Shown here piece by piece: positions 56,480-64,000 of a stretch of DNA of 64,000 nucleotides (the stretch's first letter is position 1; each line of letters begins with the position of its first letter). The stretch covers positions 1 to 64,000 of the forward strand of contig NZ_JXRQ01000016.1 of assembly GCF_000829445.1 (NCBI RefSeq). Direction: 5' to 3'. Position numbers and translations under genes: made by a program. Below the pieces are notes generated by a model, which had not been told where the DNA came from, did no database searches, and saw only the letters and a program-made list of their open reading frames with translations. This DNA comes from Jeotgalibacillus alimentarius. GTDB taxonomy: Bacteria > Bacillota > Bacilli > Bacillales > Jeotgalibacillaceae.

Positions 56480-57109
56480 ATGTCATCCATACTCACAAAA
56501 ATATATGAAGGCTTCATGATCATACTCGTAATTTTTACAATTACTACACTATGGAGCGACCAGCCTTACAGCTCAATCACTAACTGGATTGTCTGGCTGA
56601 TCTTTTTTATCGATTTTGCTGTCAGATTATATAGAGCGGATTCCAAATGGGGATTCTTTAAGAAGCATCCATTTTTAACGATTGCCATTATTCCGTTTGA
56701 CCAGTTTTTTCAGGCTGCCCGTATTGTAAGAATCATTTACCTGTTCAGGACAAAAACCATTACAAAACACTACGTCCAGCCATTTATTGATAAGCTCACG
56801 AACGCTTCAAAAGCAATTATTCTGCTGAGCATCCTGGGATTATTTTTCCTGGAGTCTCTTGTGATCTGGCAGCTGCCGAATGTCATTACAACTTATACTG
56901 AAGCCCTTACTTTTATCTTCAGTCAGCTATTATTTTTTGGGCGGAGGATCTATGAGATTGAATCAACATTGATGCATACATTCGTCATTGTGAACTCGAT
57001 CATCGGTGTGATCCTTCACGGAATCGCACTGCAGTGGATTTTCAATAGGTTTGAAAATACATTTAGTTCTTTTATAAAGTTTGTAAAGAATAAGGTATCT
57101 TCTTCATGA
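56480..57109 (+). CDS. Ion-channel-like membrane protein (voltage-sensor fold, no K+ filter)
   Basis: A 209-aa protein of the 6-TM ion-transporter superfamily. Helices lie near 10-30, 35-55, 65-85, 105-125, with a pore region and final helix near 155-190. The S4-like segment RIVRIIYLFRTK carries regularly spaced arginines. The pore loop reads TFIFSQLLFFGRRIYE; the TVGYG potassium filter is absent, so selectivity is unknown. Start taken at ATG 56480, five bases after aggtgat. Whether it conducts ions is uncertain. Confidence 0.75.
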   Translation: MSSILTKIYEGFMIILVIFTITTLWSDQPYSSITNWIVWLIFFIDFAVRLYRADSKWGFFKKHPFLTIAIIPFDQFFQAARIVRIIYLFRTKTITKHYVQPFIDKLTNASKAIILLSILGLFFLESLVIWQLPNVITTYTEALTFIFSQLLFFGRRIYEIESTLMHTFVIVNSIIGVILHGIALQWIFNRFENTFSSFIKFVKNKVSSS

Positions 57110-57172
57110 CGTTTAGATTTTGTTCAGTTGGGAAAAAGCGGGATATAACTTGATATTCAGGAGGAACCCGAC

Positions 57173-57955
57173 ATGACAAAGACAATCTTTATTACTGGAG
57201 CAGGAACAGGTCTTGGCCGCGGGGCGGCACTTGGACTTGCAAAAAAAGGACATCGCGTCATTGCAACAACGGAGCTGACAGCGCAAAAAACTGATCTCCT
57301 GAGAGAAGCAGATGAACAGGGGCTTGATATGGAAATCTTCAAGCTTGATATTACAAACCAGCGTGACCTGGCTGAAATTGCAAAGCACGATTTTGATATT
57401 TTTGTTGCAAATGCTGCAATTAATGAAGGCGGCCCGCTTGGTGAAGTGCCGATGGACAGATTCCGTGCATTATTTGAAGTGAATGTATTTGCCACACTCG
57501 AATCAGCACAGCTTGCTGCACAAAAGCTTGTGAAGAAAGGAAGCGGCAAAATCATTTTCATGAGCTCAATGGCTGGCATTTCAGCCACGCCATATGTTGG
57601 ACCTTATACTGCAACAAAGCATGCGCTTGAAGGCATTGCCCAGACGATGAAAGCTGAACTTGAAGAATTCGGTGTAAAGGTCGCAACGATTAACCCCGGG
57701 CCATTTGCAACCGGATTCAACAAGCGGAGCGCTGAAGAAAAATGGAAATGGTATAATGAGAACCAGCACTTTACACGTAAAGAAGATATGATCGAACAGG
57801 AAGAAGGCTTACAGGAATTTGATCCTGAGGACATGATCAAAAAGATGATCGAAATCATTCCAGCGGATCATCACAAATTCCGTACAGTGTATCCGCAGGA
57901 AACAGAAGATCAGCTGAAAGAGACGCAGAAAGAACGATGGGATATGGAGATTTAA
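57173..57955 (+). CDS. SDR family oxidoreductase
   Basis: A 260-aa classical short-chain dehydrogenase. The cofactor loop TGAGTGLGRG starts at residue 8, the NAA motif is at 80-82 (NAG variant), the catalytic Ser is near 131-132 and Tyr145-x3-Lys149 lies in YTATK. Substrate unknown. caggaggaacccg precedes the ATG. A palindromic repeat and then a terminator (58143-58174) follow. Confidence 0.9.
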   Translation: MTKTIFITGAGTGLGRGAALGLAKKGHRVIATTELTAQKTDLLREADEQGLDMEIFKLDITNQRDLAEIAKHDFDIFVANAAINEGGPLGEVPMDRFRALFEVNVFATLESAQLAAQKLVKKGSGKIIFMSSMAGISATPYVGPYTATKHALEGIAQTMKAELEEFGVKVATINPGPFATGFNKRSAEEKWKWYNENQHFTRKEDMIEQEEGLQEFDPEDMIKKMIEIIPADHHKFRTVYPQETEDQLKETQKERWDMEI

Positions 57956-57994
57956 CGATAAAATTTTTTAGCTTAAATTGAGTTTAATAGAATT

Positions 57995-58140
57995 GCATGT
58001 TTAGAAATATCTGAGGTGAGCGAAGCTGAAGACGGTGACTCCAACGGGATAAAACGGACAGGTGAGACCCCGCAGAGCGAAGCTCGAGGAGGCTCACCGC
58101 CGTTCCCGTGGAAAGCACCGTCTTCAGCGTAGTGAACCGG
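57995..58140. repeat. Palindromic repeat after the SDR gene
   Basis: Core gacaggtgagaccccgcag / cgaggaggctcaccgc is the same as in the MITE-like family. The outer arms (agctgaagacggtgactcc / gaaagcaccgtcttcagcg) are different, so this is a related but distinct subfamily. It lies between the SDR stop and its terminator. Confidence 0.7.
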
Positions 58141-58142
58141 TT

Positions 58143-58174
58143 AAAAAGCTGGGATTCAGGATTCCAGCTTTTTC
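58143..58174 (+). terminator. Intrinsic terminator
   Basis: aaaaagctgg / ccagcttttt hairpin with T run, probably the original terminator of the SDR gene. Confidence 0.8.
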
Positions 58175-58238
58175 TGTGCGAAAAATCACAAAGTCAGGTA
58201 CACTTATCGTATAAAACATTAAAAAGGTTGGATGAAAC

Positions 58239-59018
58239 ATGGAAAAGAGCATCATATTTTTTGATATAGACGGTACGCTGCTGAATCACGATAAAAAGCT
58301 GCCTGCCTCAACAAAAGAAGCAATCTCTAGGCTGCAACAGCTTGGCCATGAAGTCGCAATTGCAACAGGCCGCGCACCGTTCATGTATGAAAATCTCAGA
58401 AAAGAGCTTGGCATCCGCTCATTTATCAGCTATAACGGCCAATATGTCGTGCTGAATGACGAAGTGATCTACAAAAACCCTCTCACCGCAGAAGCACTGG
58501 AGAAACTGACTGCTGTCGCTGTTGAAAATGAGCATCCGGTCGTGTATATGGACCATGAAGACATGAAAGCAAATGTACGTCAGCACGCTTATATTGAAGA
58601 GAGTATCGGTACATTGAAGATCGGTATGGAGCCAACGCATGACCCGGACTATCATGTAGACCGCCCGTTGTATCAATCTCTATTATTCTGTGAAAAAGGA
58701 GAAGAGGAGCAGTACAGAGAAACATTTCCTGACTTTGATTTCATCAGGTGGCACACTTATTCTGTGGATATTCTGCCAAAAGGCGGTTCTAAAGCGCAGG
58801 GTATTGCTAAAATGATTGAAAAACTCGGCTACCCGGCTGAGCGCCAGTTTGCATTTGGTGACGGACTGAACGATATAGAAATGCTGACAGCTGTAGAAAA
58901 CAGTTTTGCAATGGGAAATGCATTTGATAAAGTAAAAGCCTCAGCAAAGTTTGTAACCAAATCCGTTGAAGAAAACGGGATTTTGCACGGATTGCAGATG
59001 GCAGGATTGTTAGATTGA
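58239..59018 (+). CDS. Cof-type HAD family hydrolase
   Basis: A 259-aa HAD phosphatase with a C2B cap. Nucleophile Asp9 and acid Asp11 lie in FFDIDGTLL, the second motif Thr in AIATGR, Lys in LPKGGSKAQG, and the metal Asp pair in FGDGLNDIEML. Substrates are usually sugar phosphates, FMN or nucleotides; not determinable here. Monocistronic. Confidence 0.92.
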   Translation: MEKSIIFFDIDGTLLNHDKKLPASTKEAISRLQQLGHEVAIATGRAPFMYENLRKELGIRSFISYNGQYVVLNDEVIYKNPLTAEALEKLTAVAVENEHPVVYMDHEDMKANVRQHAYIEESIGTLKIGMEPTHDPDYHVDRPLYQSLLFCEKGEEEQYRETFPDFDFIRWHTYSVDILPKGGSKAQGIAKMIEKLGYPAERQFAFGDGLNDIEMLTAVENSFAMGNAFDKVKASAKFVTKSVEENGILHGLQMAGLLD

Positions 59019-59058
59019 AAAAATCCCCCGACGCATTTACGCGTCAGAGGGATTTTTT
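59018..59058 (+). terminator. Intrinsic terminator after the HAD gene
   Basis: aaaatccc and gggatttttt around an inner gacgc/gcgtc stem, then T run. Confidence 0.88.
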
Positions 59059-59102
59059 AAGGATGAAAAATCCGGAAGCGTGTAGCAGGTCTTTTTACAC
59101 AA

Positions 59103-59200
59103 TTTTTGGAACGGACTGTGAAATTTCCTGAACATGCTGACATATTTCCTGAACACTGCATATCATCTTCTGAACCGCAGCTGAAATTTCCTGAACCACA
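59103..59200. repeat. Five-unit tandem repeat with exact 21-bp period
   Basis: Units of type aaatttcctgaacatgctg: the GAAC core starts at 59109, 59130, 59151, 59172 and 59193, always 21 bases apart. It lies between the HAD terminator and the end of the MarR gene. Confidence 0.7.
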
Positions 59201-59216
59201 CCCCGCTGATGCTCAG

Positions 59217-59660
59217 TCAATCACCCTTCGACCAGTAAACCTTCACAGAGTCATTGAATTTCTTCAACAGCACACCAAACTGGGCACGTTCCTCTTCTGT
59301 CCAGCCATTCAGCAGCTCGTTGACTTTTTCTCTTCTGATCTGCTGGTATTCAGTCATTTCACGCTTTCCTTCTTCAGTAATCTCATATAAATATGAACGC
59401 TTATCCTGAGGAAGCGGCACTTTTTTGATATAGCCTTTTTGATCAAGTGAAGCTGCCTGCCTGCTGACGGTTGAAATATCGAGCTGTAATTCTTCGGCCA
59501 GACCCTTTACCCCGGCCGGTCCATGTGTAGATATTTGAAATAGAAGCAGGTAAGCTGCCCTGACCAGATTTTCTTCCCGTTTATTTCTTGATACAGAAGC
59601 AATCCTTCTGGATAAGACTGCCATCTCAAGTTCTATTTGTGATAAAGATTCTTCACTCAT
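59217..59660 (-). CDS. MarR family transcriptional regulator
   Basis: A 147-aa winged-helix repressor. The recognition region is GVKGLAEELQLDISTVSRQA, followed by the wing LPQDKRSYLYEITEEGK. Start at ATG 59660 (MSEESLSQIE), with aaaagggg upstream; the longer open frame lacks a ribosome site. It is divergent from an MFS drug transporter, and two palindromic operators lie over the transporter promoter, so it probably represses the pump and responds to its substrates. Confidence 0.9.
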   Translation of the reverse strand: MSEESLSQIELEMAVLSRRIASVSRNKREENLVRAAYLLLFQISTHGPAGVKGLAEELQLDISTVSRQAASLDQKGYIKKVPLPQDKRSYLYEITEEGKREMTEYQQIRREKVNELLNGWTEEERAQFGVLLKKFNDSVKVYWSKGD

Positions 59661-59832
59661 ATTGATACCCCTTTTTATCTTTTTGGTTATGGTTTTGTTA
59701 AATTTGGGTGTTGATTTCCGCTGCAAGCACAGCTGTACTTAGACAACGATTAACATAAGCGTTAGCTATATTAAATTTCATCTATGTTTAATTCAGCCAT
59801 CTTTTTAAAACAAGTTACTTGCCACTCAATAG

Positions 59833-59866
59833 TTGTATGATACAATCATATAGTTGTATAATGCAA
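59833..59866 (+). promoter_or_regulatory. MFS transporter promoter overlapped by two MarR-type operators
   Basis: TTGTATGATACAA (59833-59845, perfect palindrome) and TTGTATAATGCAA (59854-59866) are 21 bases apart. The first contains -35 TTGTAT (59833-59838), the second -10 TATAAT (59857-59862), spacer 18. Confidence 0.8.
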
Positions 59867-59912
59867 ATACTTAATTCGATTTACGAAATTTTGAATAGAA
59901 AGAAGGATGAAT

Positions 59913-61346
59913 ATGACTACACACGCAGAAAGCCAGCCGGCAGCTGGAGCTGGTATTAATAAGGTACCACTTCTGATTGTGCTGATTTCAGGTGCTTTTG
60001 CAGCAATCCTTAATCAGACATTGCTTGCGACAGCTATTCCTGTCATCATGCAGGATCTGCAGCTTAATGCTTCAACTGCACAGTGGCTCCAATCGATTTT
60101 TATGCTGGTAAACGGAATCATGATTCCAATCACAGCGTTTTTAATAGAAAGGTTTACAACAAGACGACTGTTTTTAACAGCGATGGGGTTATTCGCGTTT
60201 GGTACATTGGTTTGTGCCATTGCACCGAATTTCGGTCTGTTACTGACAGGGCGAGTTTTACAGGCATCAGGGGCAGGAATTATTATGCCGCTCATGCAGA
60301 CAATTTTGTTTTTAATCTTTCCGATTGAAAAAAGAGGTCAGGCAATGGGAATGTTCGGATTAGTCATTGCCTTTGCACCGGCAATCGGGCCGACGCTATC
60401 AGGGTGGATGGTAGATCAGTTCCCATGGAGAAGCTTATTTTACATTATCCTTCCGGTTGTCCTGATTGATATTGTTGTTGCTTATTTCATATTAAAGAAT
60501 GTAACGAAACAGACTTTCCCTAAAGTCGATCCTGCTTCAATTGCACTTTCAACCCTTGGATTTGGTGGACTGCTGTATGCATTCAGTACGGCTGGAAACA
60601 GCGGCTGGGGAAGTGCACAGGTACTAATTTCACTGATTGTCGGACTGATTGCTTTACCTGTCTTTATCACAAGGCAATCAAAGCTGAAGCAGCCGATGCT
60701 TGAATTTAAAGTGTTCCGTAATAAAGTATTTACCATTACAACGATTATCGGAATGGTTGTATTTATCGCCATGATCGGTGGAGCTGTCGTGCTGCCGCTT
60801 CTGATGCAGAATATGCTTGGGTTTACTGCATTTGAGTCAGGGCTTATGCTCCTTCCGGGTGCTGTACTGATGGGCTTGATGAATCCTGTGTCAGGAAAAC
60901 TGTTTGATATGTTCGGCGCACGCTGGCTTGCGATTACAGGTATGACACTTTTAACGATCACAACGTTTATGTTTACGAACCTGACGACGGAAACGACATT
61001 TACTTATCTCGCAACTGTTAATGCTGTACGGATGTTCGGGCTCGCGCTTGTGATGATGCCTGTCACTACAGCCGGACTTAACCAGTTGCCGACAAGTCTG
61101 ATTCCGCACGGGACTGCCATGAATAACACCATGAGACAGATTGCCGGCGCTGTTGGGACAGCACTTCTTGTTACGGTAATGTCAACTGCTGCTATTCCGT
61201 CTGAAGGAATGCAGGGAATGGTTCACGGCGTTAACGTATCGTTTATTGTAGCAGGGATCACAGCGTTAATTGGTCTGGTGCTGGCGTTCTTTGTCAAATC
61301 AAAAAAAGAAATAGACCGGGATATAGCTGAACAAAACCGCAGCTGA
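59913..61346 (+). CDS. DHA2-family MFS drug:H+ antiporter (EmrB/QacA type)
   Basis: A 477-aa transporter with about 14 hydrophobic helices. Seen are LDLTIVN-position variant NQTLLATAIPVIMQDL in helix 1, WLQSIFMLVNGI, GRVLQASGAGIIMPLMQT (motif C-like) and GMFGLVIAFAPAIGPTLSGW. ATG 59913 is preferred because aagaagg is six bases upstream, while ATG 59907 abuts it. Likely multidrug export controlled by the divergent MarR protein. Followed by a terminator. Confidence 0.92.
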   Translation: MTTHAESQPAAGAGINKVPLLIVLISGAFAAILNQTLLATAIPVIMQDLQLNASTAQWLQSIFMLVNGIMIPITAFLIERFTTRRLFLTAMGLFAFGTLVCAIAPNFGLLLTGRVLQASGAGIIMPLMQTILFLIFPIEKRGQAMGMFGLVIAFAPAIGPTLSGWMVDQFPWRSLFYIILPVVLIDIVVAYFILKNVTKQTFPKVDPASIALSTLGFGGLLYAFSTAGNSGWGSAQVLISLIVGLIALPVFITRQSKLKQPMLEFKVFRNKVFTITTIIGMVVFIAMIGGAVVLPLLMQNMLGFTAFESGLMLLPGAVLMGLMNPVSGKLFDMFGARWLAITGMTLLTITTFMFTNLTTETTFTYLATVNAVRMFGLALVMMPVTTAGLNQLPTSLIPHGTAMNNTMRQIAGAVGTALLVTVMSTAAIPSEGMQGMVHGVNVSFIVAGITALIGLVLAFFVKSKKEIDRDIAEQNRS

Positions 61347-61353
61347 TTATATT

Positions 61354-61385
61354 GACAGTACTCAATCATGGGTACTGTCTTTTTT
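61354..61385 (+). terminator. Intrinsic terminator after the MFS gene
   Basis: gacagtac / gtactgtc stem followed by a T run. Confidence 0.87.
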
Positions 61386-61456
61386 AATCAGTTTTGGTGT
61401 TTTATCTGGGAATTAAGGGTAAATAAAAGCATCACGGACAAGATGGAGGCAATCAA

Positions 61457-62200
61457 ATGGTATTAAAAAGTTCTGGATTATTAACAAAAGAAGATATGGA
61501 AAGACATGAAGACTTGCCGGAATGGCTTGTGAATGAATATAAAACATTTGAACAAACCGTACTTGACCCTACGTTTCCATGCTATTTCGGTATGAAGGGT
61601 CAGCGCAAGGGTGAATTACGTTATGCATACATATCGCAGGATGACTGGACAAACCTGCCACAGGCTGTGGGAGAGTTTCTAACACTATTTAATGAAGCAA
61701 CAAAGATTAAGCACGGGCTGTTTATTTTTGTGGAGCCATTTGAAGAAGAGGGAAAGCTTGAAGCATACAGGGATCAATTCTGGGACATCATTCAGTACCT
61801 TCATGATAAGGACACTGTTGAGTGGCCGGAGGATCATCCGAGAGATCCTGAACATTTTTTATGGGATTTTCATTTTAAAGGTGAACCGATTTTTGTATTT
61901 GGTAATGCACCTGCTTACAAACAGAGAAAAACACGTGATCTTGGAAACAGTATGGTTCTCGGATTTCAGCCGCGGGCAATTTTCCAGGGCCTTGAAGGTA
62001 CTGAAAAAGGCGGCATTATGTCGCGTGAAAAGGTACGTGAACGTGTAGAAGCATGGGATCAGCTGCCAAAGCACCCTGATATCAGCCATTACGGAGATCC
62101 TGATCATAATGAGTGGAAGCAGTCATTTATCGGGGACGATATCGAACCAATCACAGGCAAATGCCCATTTGTCCATAAAGAAATGAAAGTACATTCTTAA
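61457..62200 (+). CDS. YqcI/YcgG family protein (putative heme enzyme)
   Basis: A 247-aa protein of the YqcI/YcgG family, which includes the heme-dependent N-hydroxylase GntA of guanitoxin biosynthesis. Seen are FPCYFGMKGQRKGELRYAYI, FWDIIQYLHDKD, FVFGNAPAYKQRKTRDLGNS and a C-terminal CPFVHKE. Histidines in FLWDFHFKG and the C-terminal CPFVH are candidate heme or metal ligands; this is inference. It is followed after 13 bases by the NAD(P)HX dehydratase gene, so the two are likely co-transcribed. Confidence 0.8.
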   Translation: MVLKSSGLLTKEDMERHEDLPEWLVNEYKTFEQTVLDPTFPCYFGMKGQRKGELRYAYISQDDWTNLPQAVGEFLTLFNEATKIKHGLFIFVEPFEEEGKLEAYRDQFWDIIQYLHDKDTVEWPEDHPRDPEHFLWDFHFKGEPIFVFGNAPAYKQRKTRDLGNSMVLGFQPRAIFQGLEGTEKGGIMSREKVRERVEAWDQLPKHPDISHYGDPDHNEWKQSFIGDDIEPITGKCPFVHKEMKVHS

Positions 62201-62213
62201 GGGAGTGAGCATC

Positions 62214-63041
62214 ATGAAAAAATGGAGTAAAGAAAACGTTGTTGACACTTTACCAGTCAGAAAATCTGATGCTCACAAAGGTACATACGGAACAGCACTG
62301 ATTGCTGCAGGAAGCAGGTTCATGCCGGGCGCTGCTGTCCTGTCGGCAATTGCATGTATGAGAAGTGGAGTTGGGAAGCTTGAGATGGGAACTGAAGAAT
62401 CTGTCATTCCCTATGTGATTCAGCACTTGCCAGAAACAACATTCGTTCCGGGGTTTTATGAGCGCCTGAATGACCTTCCATTTAACCACTACACTGTACT
62501 CGCTGCAGGACCAGGAAGAGAGGAAAATGATGAGACTGAAAAAGTCGTACAGACTTTCCTCTCTACAGACCTGCCCGTTGTACTTGATGCAGGGGCACTC
62601 AGAGAAAGAACCTATCAAAAAAGGAAATCACCCGTTATCTTGACACCTCATCCGGGAGAATTTATTAGAATTTCATCATTTGATAAGGAGAAAGTTGAAC
62701 AGGACAGACAGGCTGCTGCAGCAGAGTTCGCGGCTCAGACCGGCGTTACTGTTGTATTGAAAGGCAAGGAAACAATTACTGCCTTTCCGGATGGTGAAAC
62801 CTATATGAATACGACCGGTAACAGCTCACTTTCTAAAGGGGGGACAGGGGATACACTGACCGGGATGATTACAGGTATGCTGTGCTGTCACGATGATTGG
62901 AAGCACGCTATATTAAATGCAGTCTACCTCCACGGCGCGTGCGCTGATCATTGGATAAAAACAAGATCTCCCCATACCATGCTTGCCAGTGAACTGTCAG
63001 AACTGCTTCCTGAAGTATGGAAAAAATATGAGCAGAAATAA
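62214..63041 (+). CDS. nnrD: ADP-dependent NAD(P)H-hydrate dehydratase
   Basis: A 275-aa ribokinase-fold enzyme that repairs hydrated NADH/NADPH. Seen are HKGTYGTALIAAGS, ILTPHPGEF, VVLKGKETI and the catalytic Asp in SKGGTGDTLTG. It is the stand-alone NnrD form without the NnrE epimerase domain. Start at ATG 62214 with aagggag eight bases upstream; a GTG at 62205 overlaps that site. Confidence 0.92.
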   Translation: MKKWSKENVVDTLPVRKSDAHKGTYGTALIAAGSRFMPGAAVLSAIACMRSGVGKLEMGTEESVIPYVIQHLPETTFVPGFYERLNDLPFNHYTVLAAGPGREENDETEKVVQTFLSTDLPVVLDAGALRERTYQKRKSPVILTPHPGEFIRISSFDKEKVEQDRQAAAAEFAAQTGVTVVLKGKETITAFPDGETYMNTTGNSSLSKGGTGDTLTGMITGMLCCHDDWKHAILNAVYLHGACADHWIKTRSPHTMLASELSELLPEVWKKYEQK

Positions 63042-63054
63042 GGAAATGAACAAA

Positions 63055-63195
63055 TTGTGAAATGTTACACAAACTATTGCGCGCCTTGTTATTATGCTTT
63101 ATTATAAAGGTATCAAATAAATGTGAAACATTTCACAATTGAACAAGAGAAACTGGCACTTATTTTTTTAGAATTAAATGTGAAAAGTTTCACAA
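63055..63195 (+). promoter_or_regulatory. doxX promoter with three Rex-type operators
   Basis: Three 18-base sites fit TTGTGAA-N4-TTCACAA: TTGTGAAATGTTACACAA (63055-63072), ATGTGAAACATTTCACAA (63121-63138) and ATGTGAAAAGTTTCACAA (63178-63195). The promoter is -35 TTGCGC (63077-63082), 17-base spacer, -10 TATTAT (63100-63105). One site abuts the -35; two lie in the leader. Confidence 0.78.
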
Positions 63196-63213
63196 AAAAA
63201 GGAGAGAAATAAG

Positions 63214-63711
63214 ATGGGTGAAAAATGGTGGAACGGCAGAGTAGCAGCAGGAATTTGGACAGTGTTAAGAATCTGGCTCGGGGTACAGTGGCTTCAGGCA
63301 GGATGGGGTAAAGTGACAGGAGAATTTGATGCAACAGGATATCTGCAGGGGGCAATTGCAAAAGCAGGAGGAGAAGCACCGGTAGTAGCGGGCTGGTACG
63401 GTACATTCCTTGAAACAGTCGCACTGCCAAACGCAGAGATCTTTAATATTCTGATTCCTTGGGGAGAGTTATTCGTAGGACTTGGCTTAATCGCAGGACT
63501 TTTGACAATGCCAGCATTAGCAGCAGGTGCATTCATGAACCTGAACTTCCTGTTAGCTGGCACAATTAGCACGAACCCGGTATTACTCGCAGCGGCAGTG
63601 ATCCTGATGTTTGCCGGACACGCTGCAATCAGATACGGTCTGGACAGATGGGCAGTGCCAATGGCAAAAGAAAAAGTAACAAAGCGTACGCTGAGAGAGG
63701 CTCACGCTTAA
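63214..63711 (+). CDS. DoxX family membrane protein
   Basis: A 165-aa protein with four hydrophobic helices: LRIWLGVQWLQAGWGKVTG with the DoxX helix-1 motif, a helix near 65-85, GLIAGLLTMPALAAGAFMNL, and VLLAAAVILMFAGHAA. Distantly related to the DoxD/thiosulfate:quinone oxidoreductase small subunit; family members act in redox or detoxification in membranes. aaaggagag is the ribosome site. The Rex-type operators suggest induction when NADH is high (oxygen limitation). Confidence 0.88.
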   Translation: MGEKWWNGRVAAGIWTVLRIWLGVQWLQAGWGKVTGEFDATGYLQGAIAKAGGEAPVVAGWYGTFLETVALPNAEIFNILIPWGELFVGLGLIAGLLTMPALAAGAFMNLNFLLAGTISTNPVLLAAAVILMFAGHAAIRYGLDRWAVPMAKEKVTKRTLREAHA

Positions 63712-63719
63712 TAAAGGAA

Positions 63720-63754
63720 AGAGGCTGGGACATTATAAAATTGTCTCAGCCTCT
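63720..63754 (+). terminator. Hairpin after doxX
   Basis: agaggctgggaca pairs with ttgtctcagcctct, but no T run follows directly. A second copy of the right arm, ttgtctcaggctct followed by a T run, is at 63929-63948 beyond a repeat. Confidence 0.65.
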
Positions 63755-63762
63755 AATCGTTT

Positions 63763-63884
63763 CACTGCGCTTCAGGCGGAAGCTTTCCGGACGGCGGTCG
63801 CTGAGCCTCCTCGCCTTCGGCTGTGGGGTCTCAGCTGTCCCGTAATCGTCCCGGAGTCACCGCCTTACACTCCGTTCCACTAAG
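63763..63884. repeat. Palindromic repeat after doxX
   Basis: cgcttcaggcggaagctttc at the left and gtcaccgccttacactccg at the right enclose gagcctcctcgccttcgg and ctgtggggtctcagctgtcc, the MITE-family core in inverse orientation with different arms. The end of the window (63949-64000) shows nothing recognisable. Confidence 0.6.
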
Positions 63885-64000
63885 ATTTATTTCAATAAAA
63901 AGTAATTCAAACTACAAATATCATCGTTTTGTCTCAGGCTCTTTTTTGGTGTGTGCGGATAGGAGTCGGTGTGCCGGATTAGGGCTGGACGACTTTTTCC

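Noticed and set aside
59103-59200. Possible CRISPR array
   Set aside because: Units are about 21 bases with no distinct spacers and no cas genes nearby; it is a tandem repeat.
60482-60961. 159-aa antisense frame within the MFS gene
   Set aside because: Mirror of hydrophobic codons; no start signals.

Overview
The window is a chromosomal segment of a low-to-mid GC, spore-former-type Firmicute (Bacillales). Gene order from yebE through yefA follows the Bacillus subtilis order closely: yebE-yebG-purEKBCSQLFMNHD-yerA-yerC-pcrB-pcrA-ligA-camS(yerH), then opuE-gatCAB-dgkB(yerQ)-yefA. The host is probably a Bacillaceae or Planococcaceae relative such as Jeotgalibacillus; that genus guess is inference only.

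Layout. 1-322: 3' end of a 23S rRNA gene, a complete 5S gene and a terminator. 709-3269: a DJ-1/PfpI amidotransferase-like gene, a convergent oxidoreductase, yebE and yebG. 3255-16654: the purine operon, with paired PurR boxes, a sigma-A promoter and a guanine-class riboswitch with terminator upstream of purE. Repeats sit between purB and purC, and a terminator plus repeat sit between purH and purD. 16655-17821: a 59-aa zinc-ribbon gene, then a c-di-GMP-I riboswitch in front of a sinI-like anti-repressor gene that converges on sinR. 18153-26807: adenine deaminase-like gene, yerC, pcrB, and a pcrA-ligA-camS operon with a LexA box. 27044-34935: glycogen operon glgBCDAP (minus strand) with a candidate cre site. 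35328-45535: opuE, yueI-like gene, gatCAB, thioredoxin-like gene, dgkB, NUDIX and rlmCD.

From 45.6 kb on the content is accessory. It includes a staygreen-like gene and a second guanine-type riboswitch in front of a truncated nucleoside transporter, which is fused by deletion to the tail of a macro-domain protein gene. Next come a VWA protein, a truA paralogue and glpP. A glp-type promoter/leader follows that now precedes a membrane alpha/beta hydrolase instead of glpF. The rest comprises a second UPP synthase with palindromic operators, a membrane diguanylate cyclase, a CYP152 peroxygenase, an ion-channel-like protein, an SDR, a HAD phosphatase, a MarR/MFS drug-efflux pair, a YqcI/YcgG protein, a NAD(P)HX dehydratase and a DoxX protein behind three Rex-like operators.

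Two themes stand out. (1) The sinI/sinR biofilm switch appears to be wired directly to c-di-GMP, and a diguanylate cyclase gene lies in the same window. (2) A family of about 180-200 bp imperfect palindromic repeats is flanked by 9-11 bp direct repeats, the signature of MITE-like mobile elements; a shorter relative lies inside the purine operon. All coordinates come from reading the sequence; no homology search was run.
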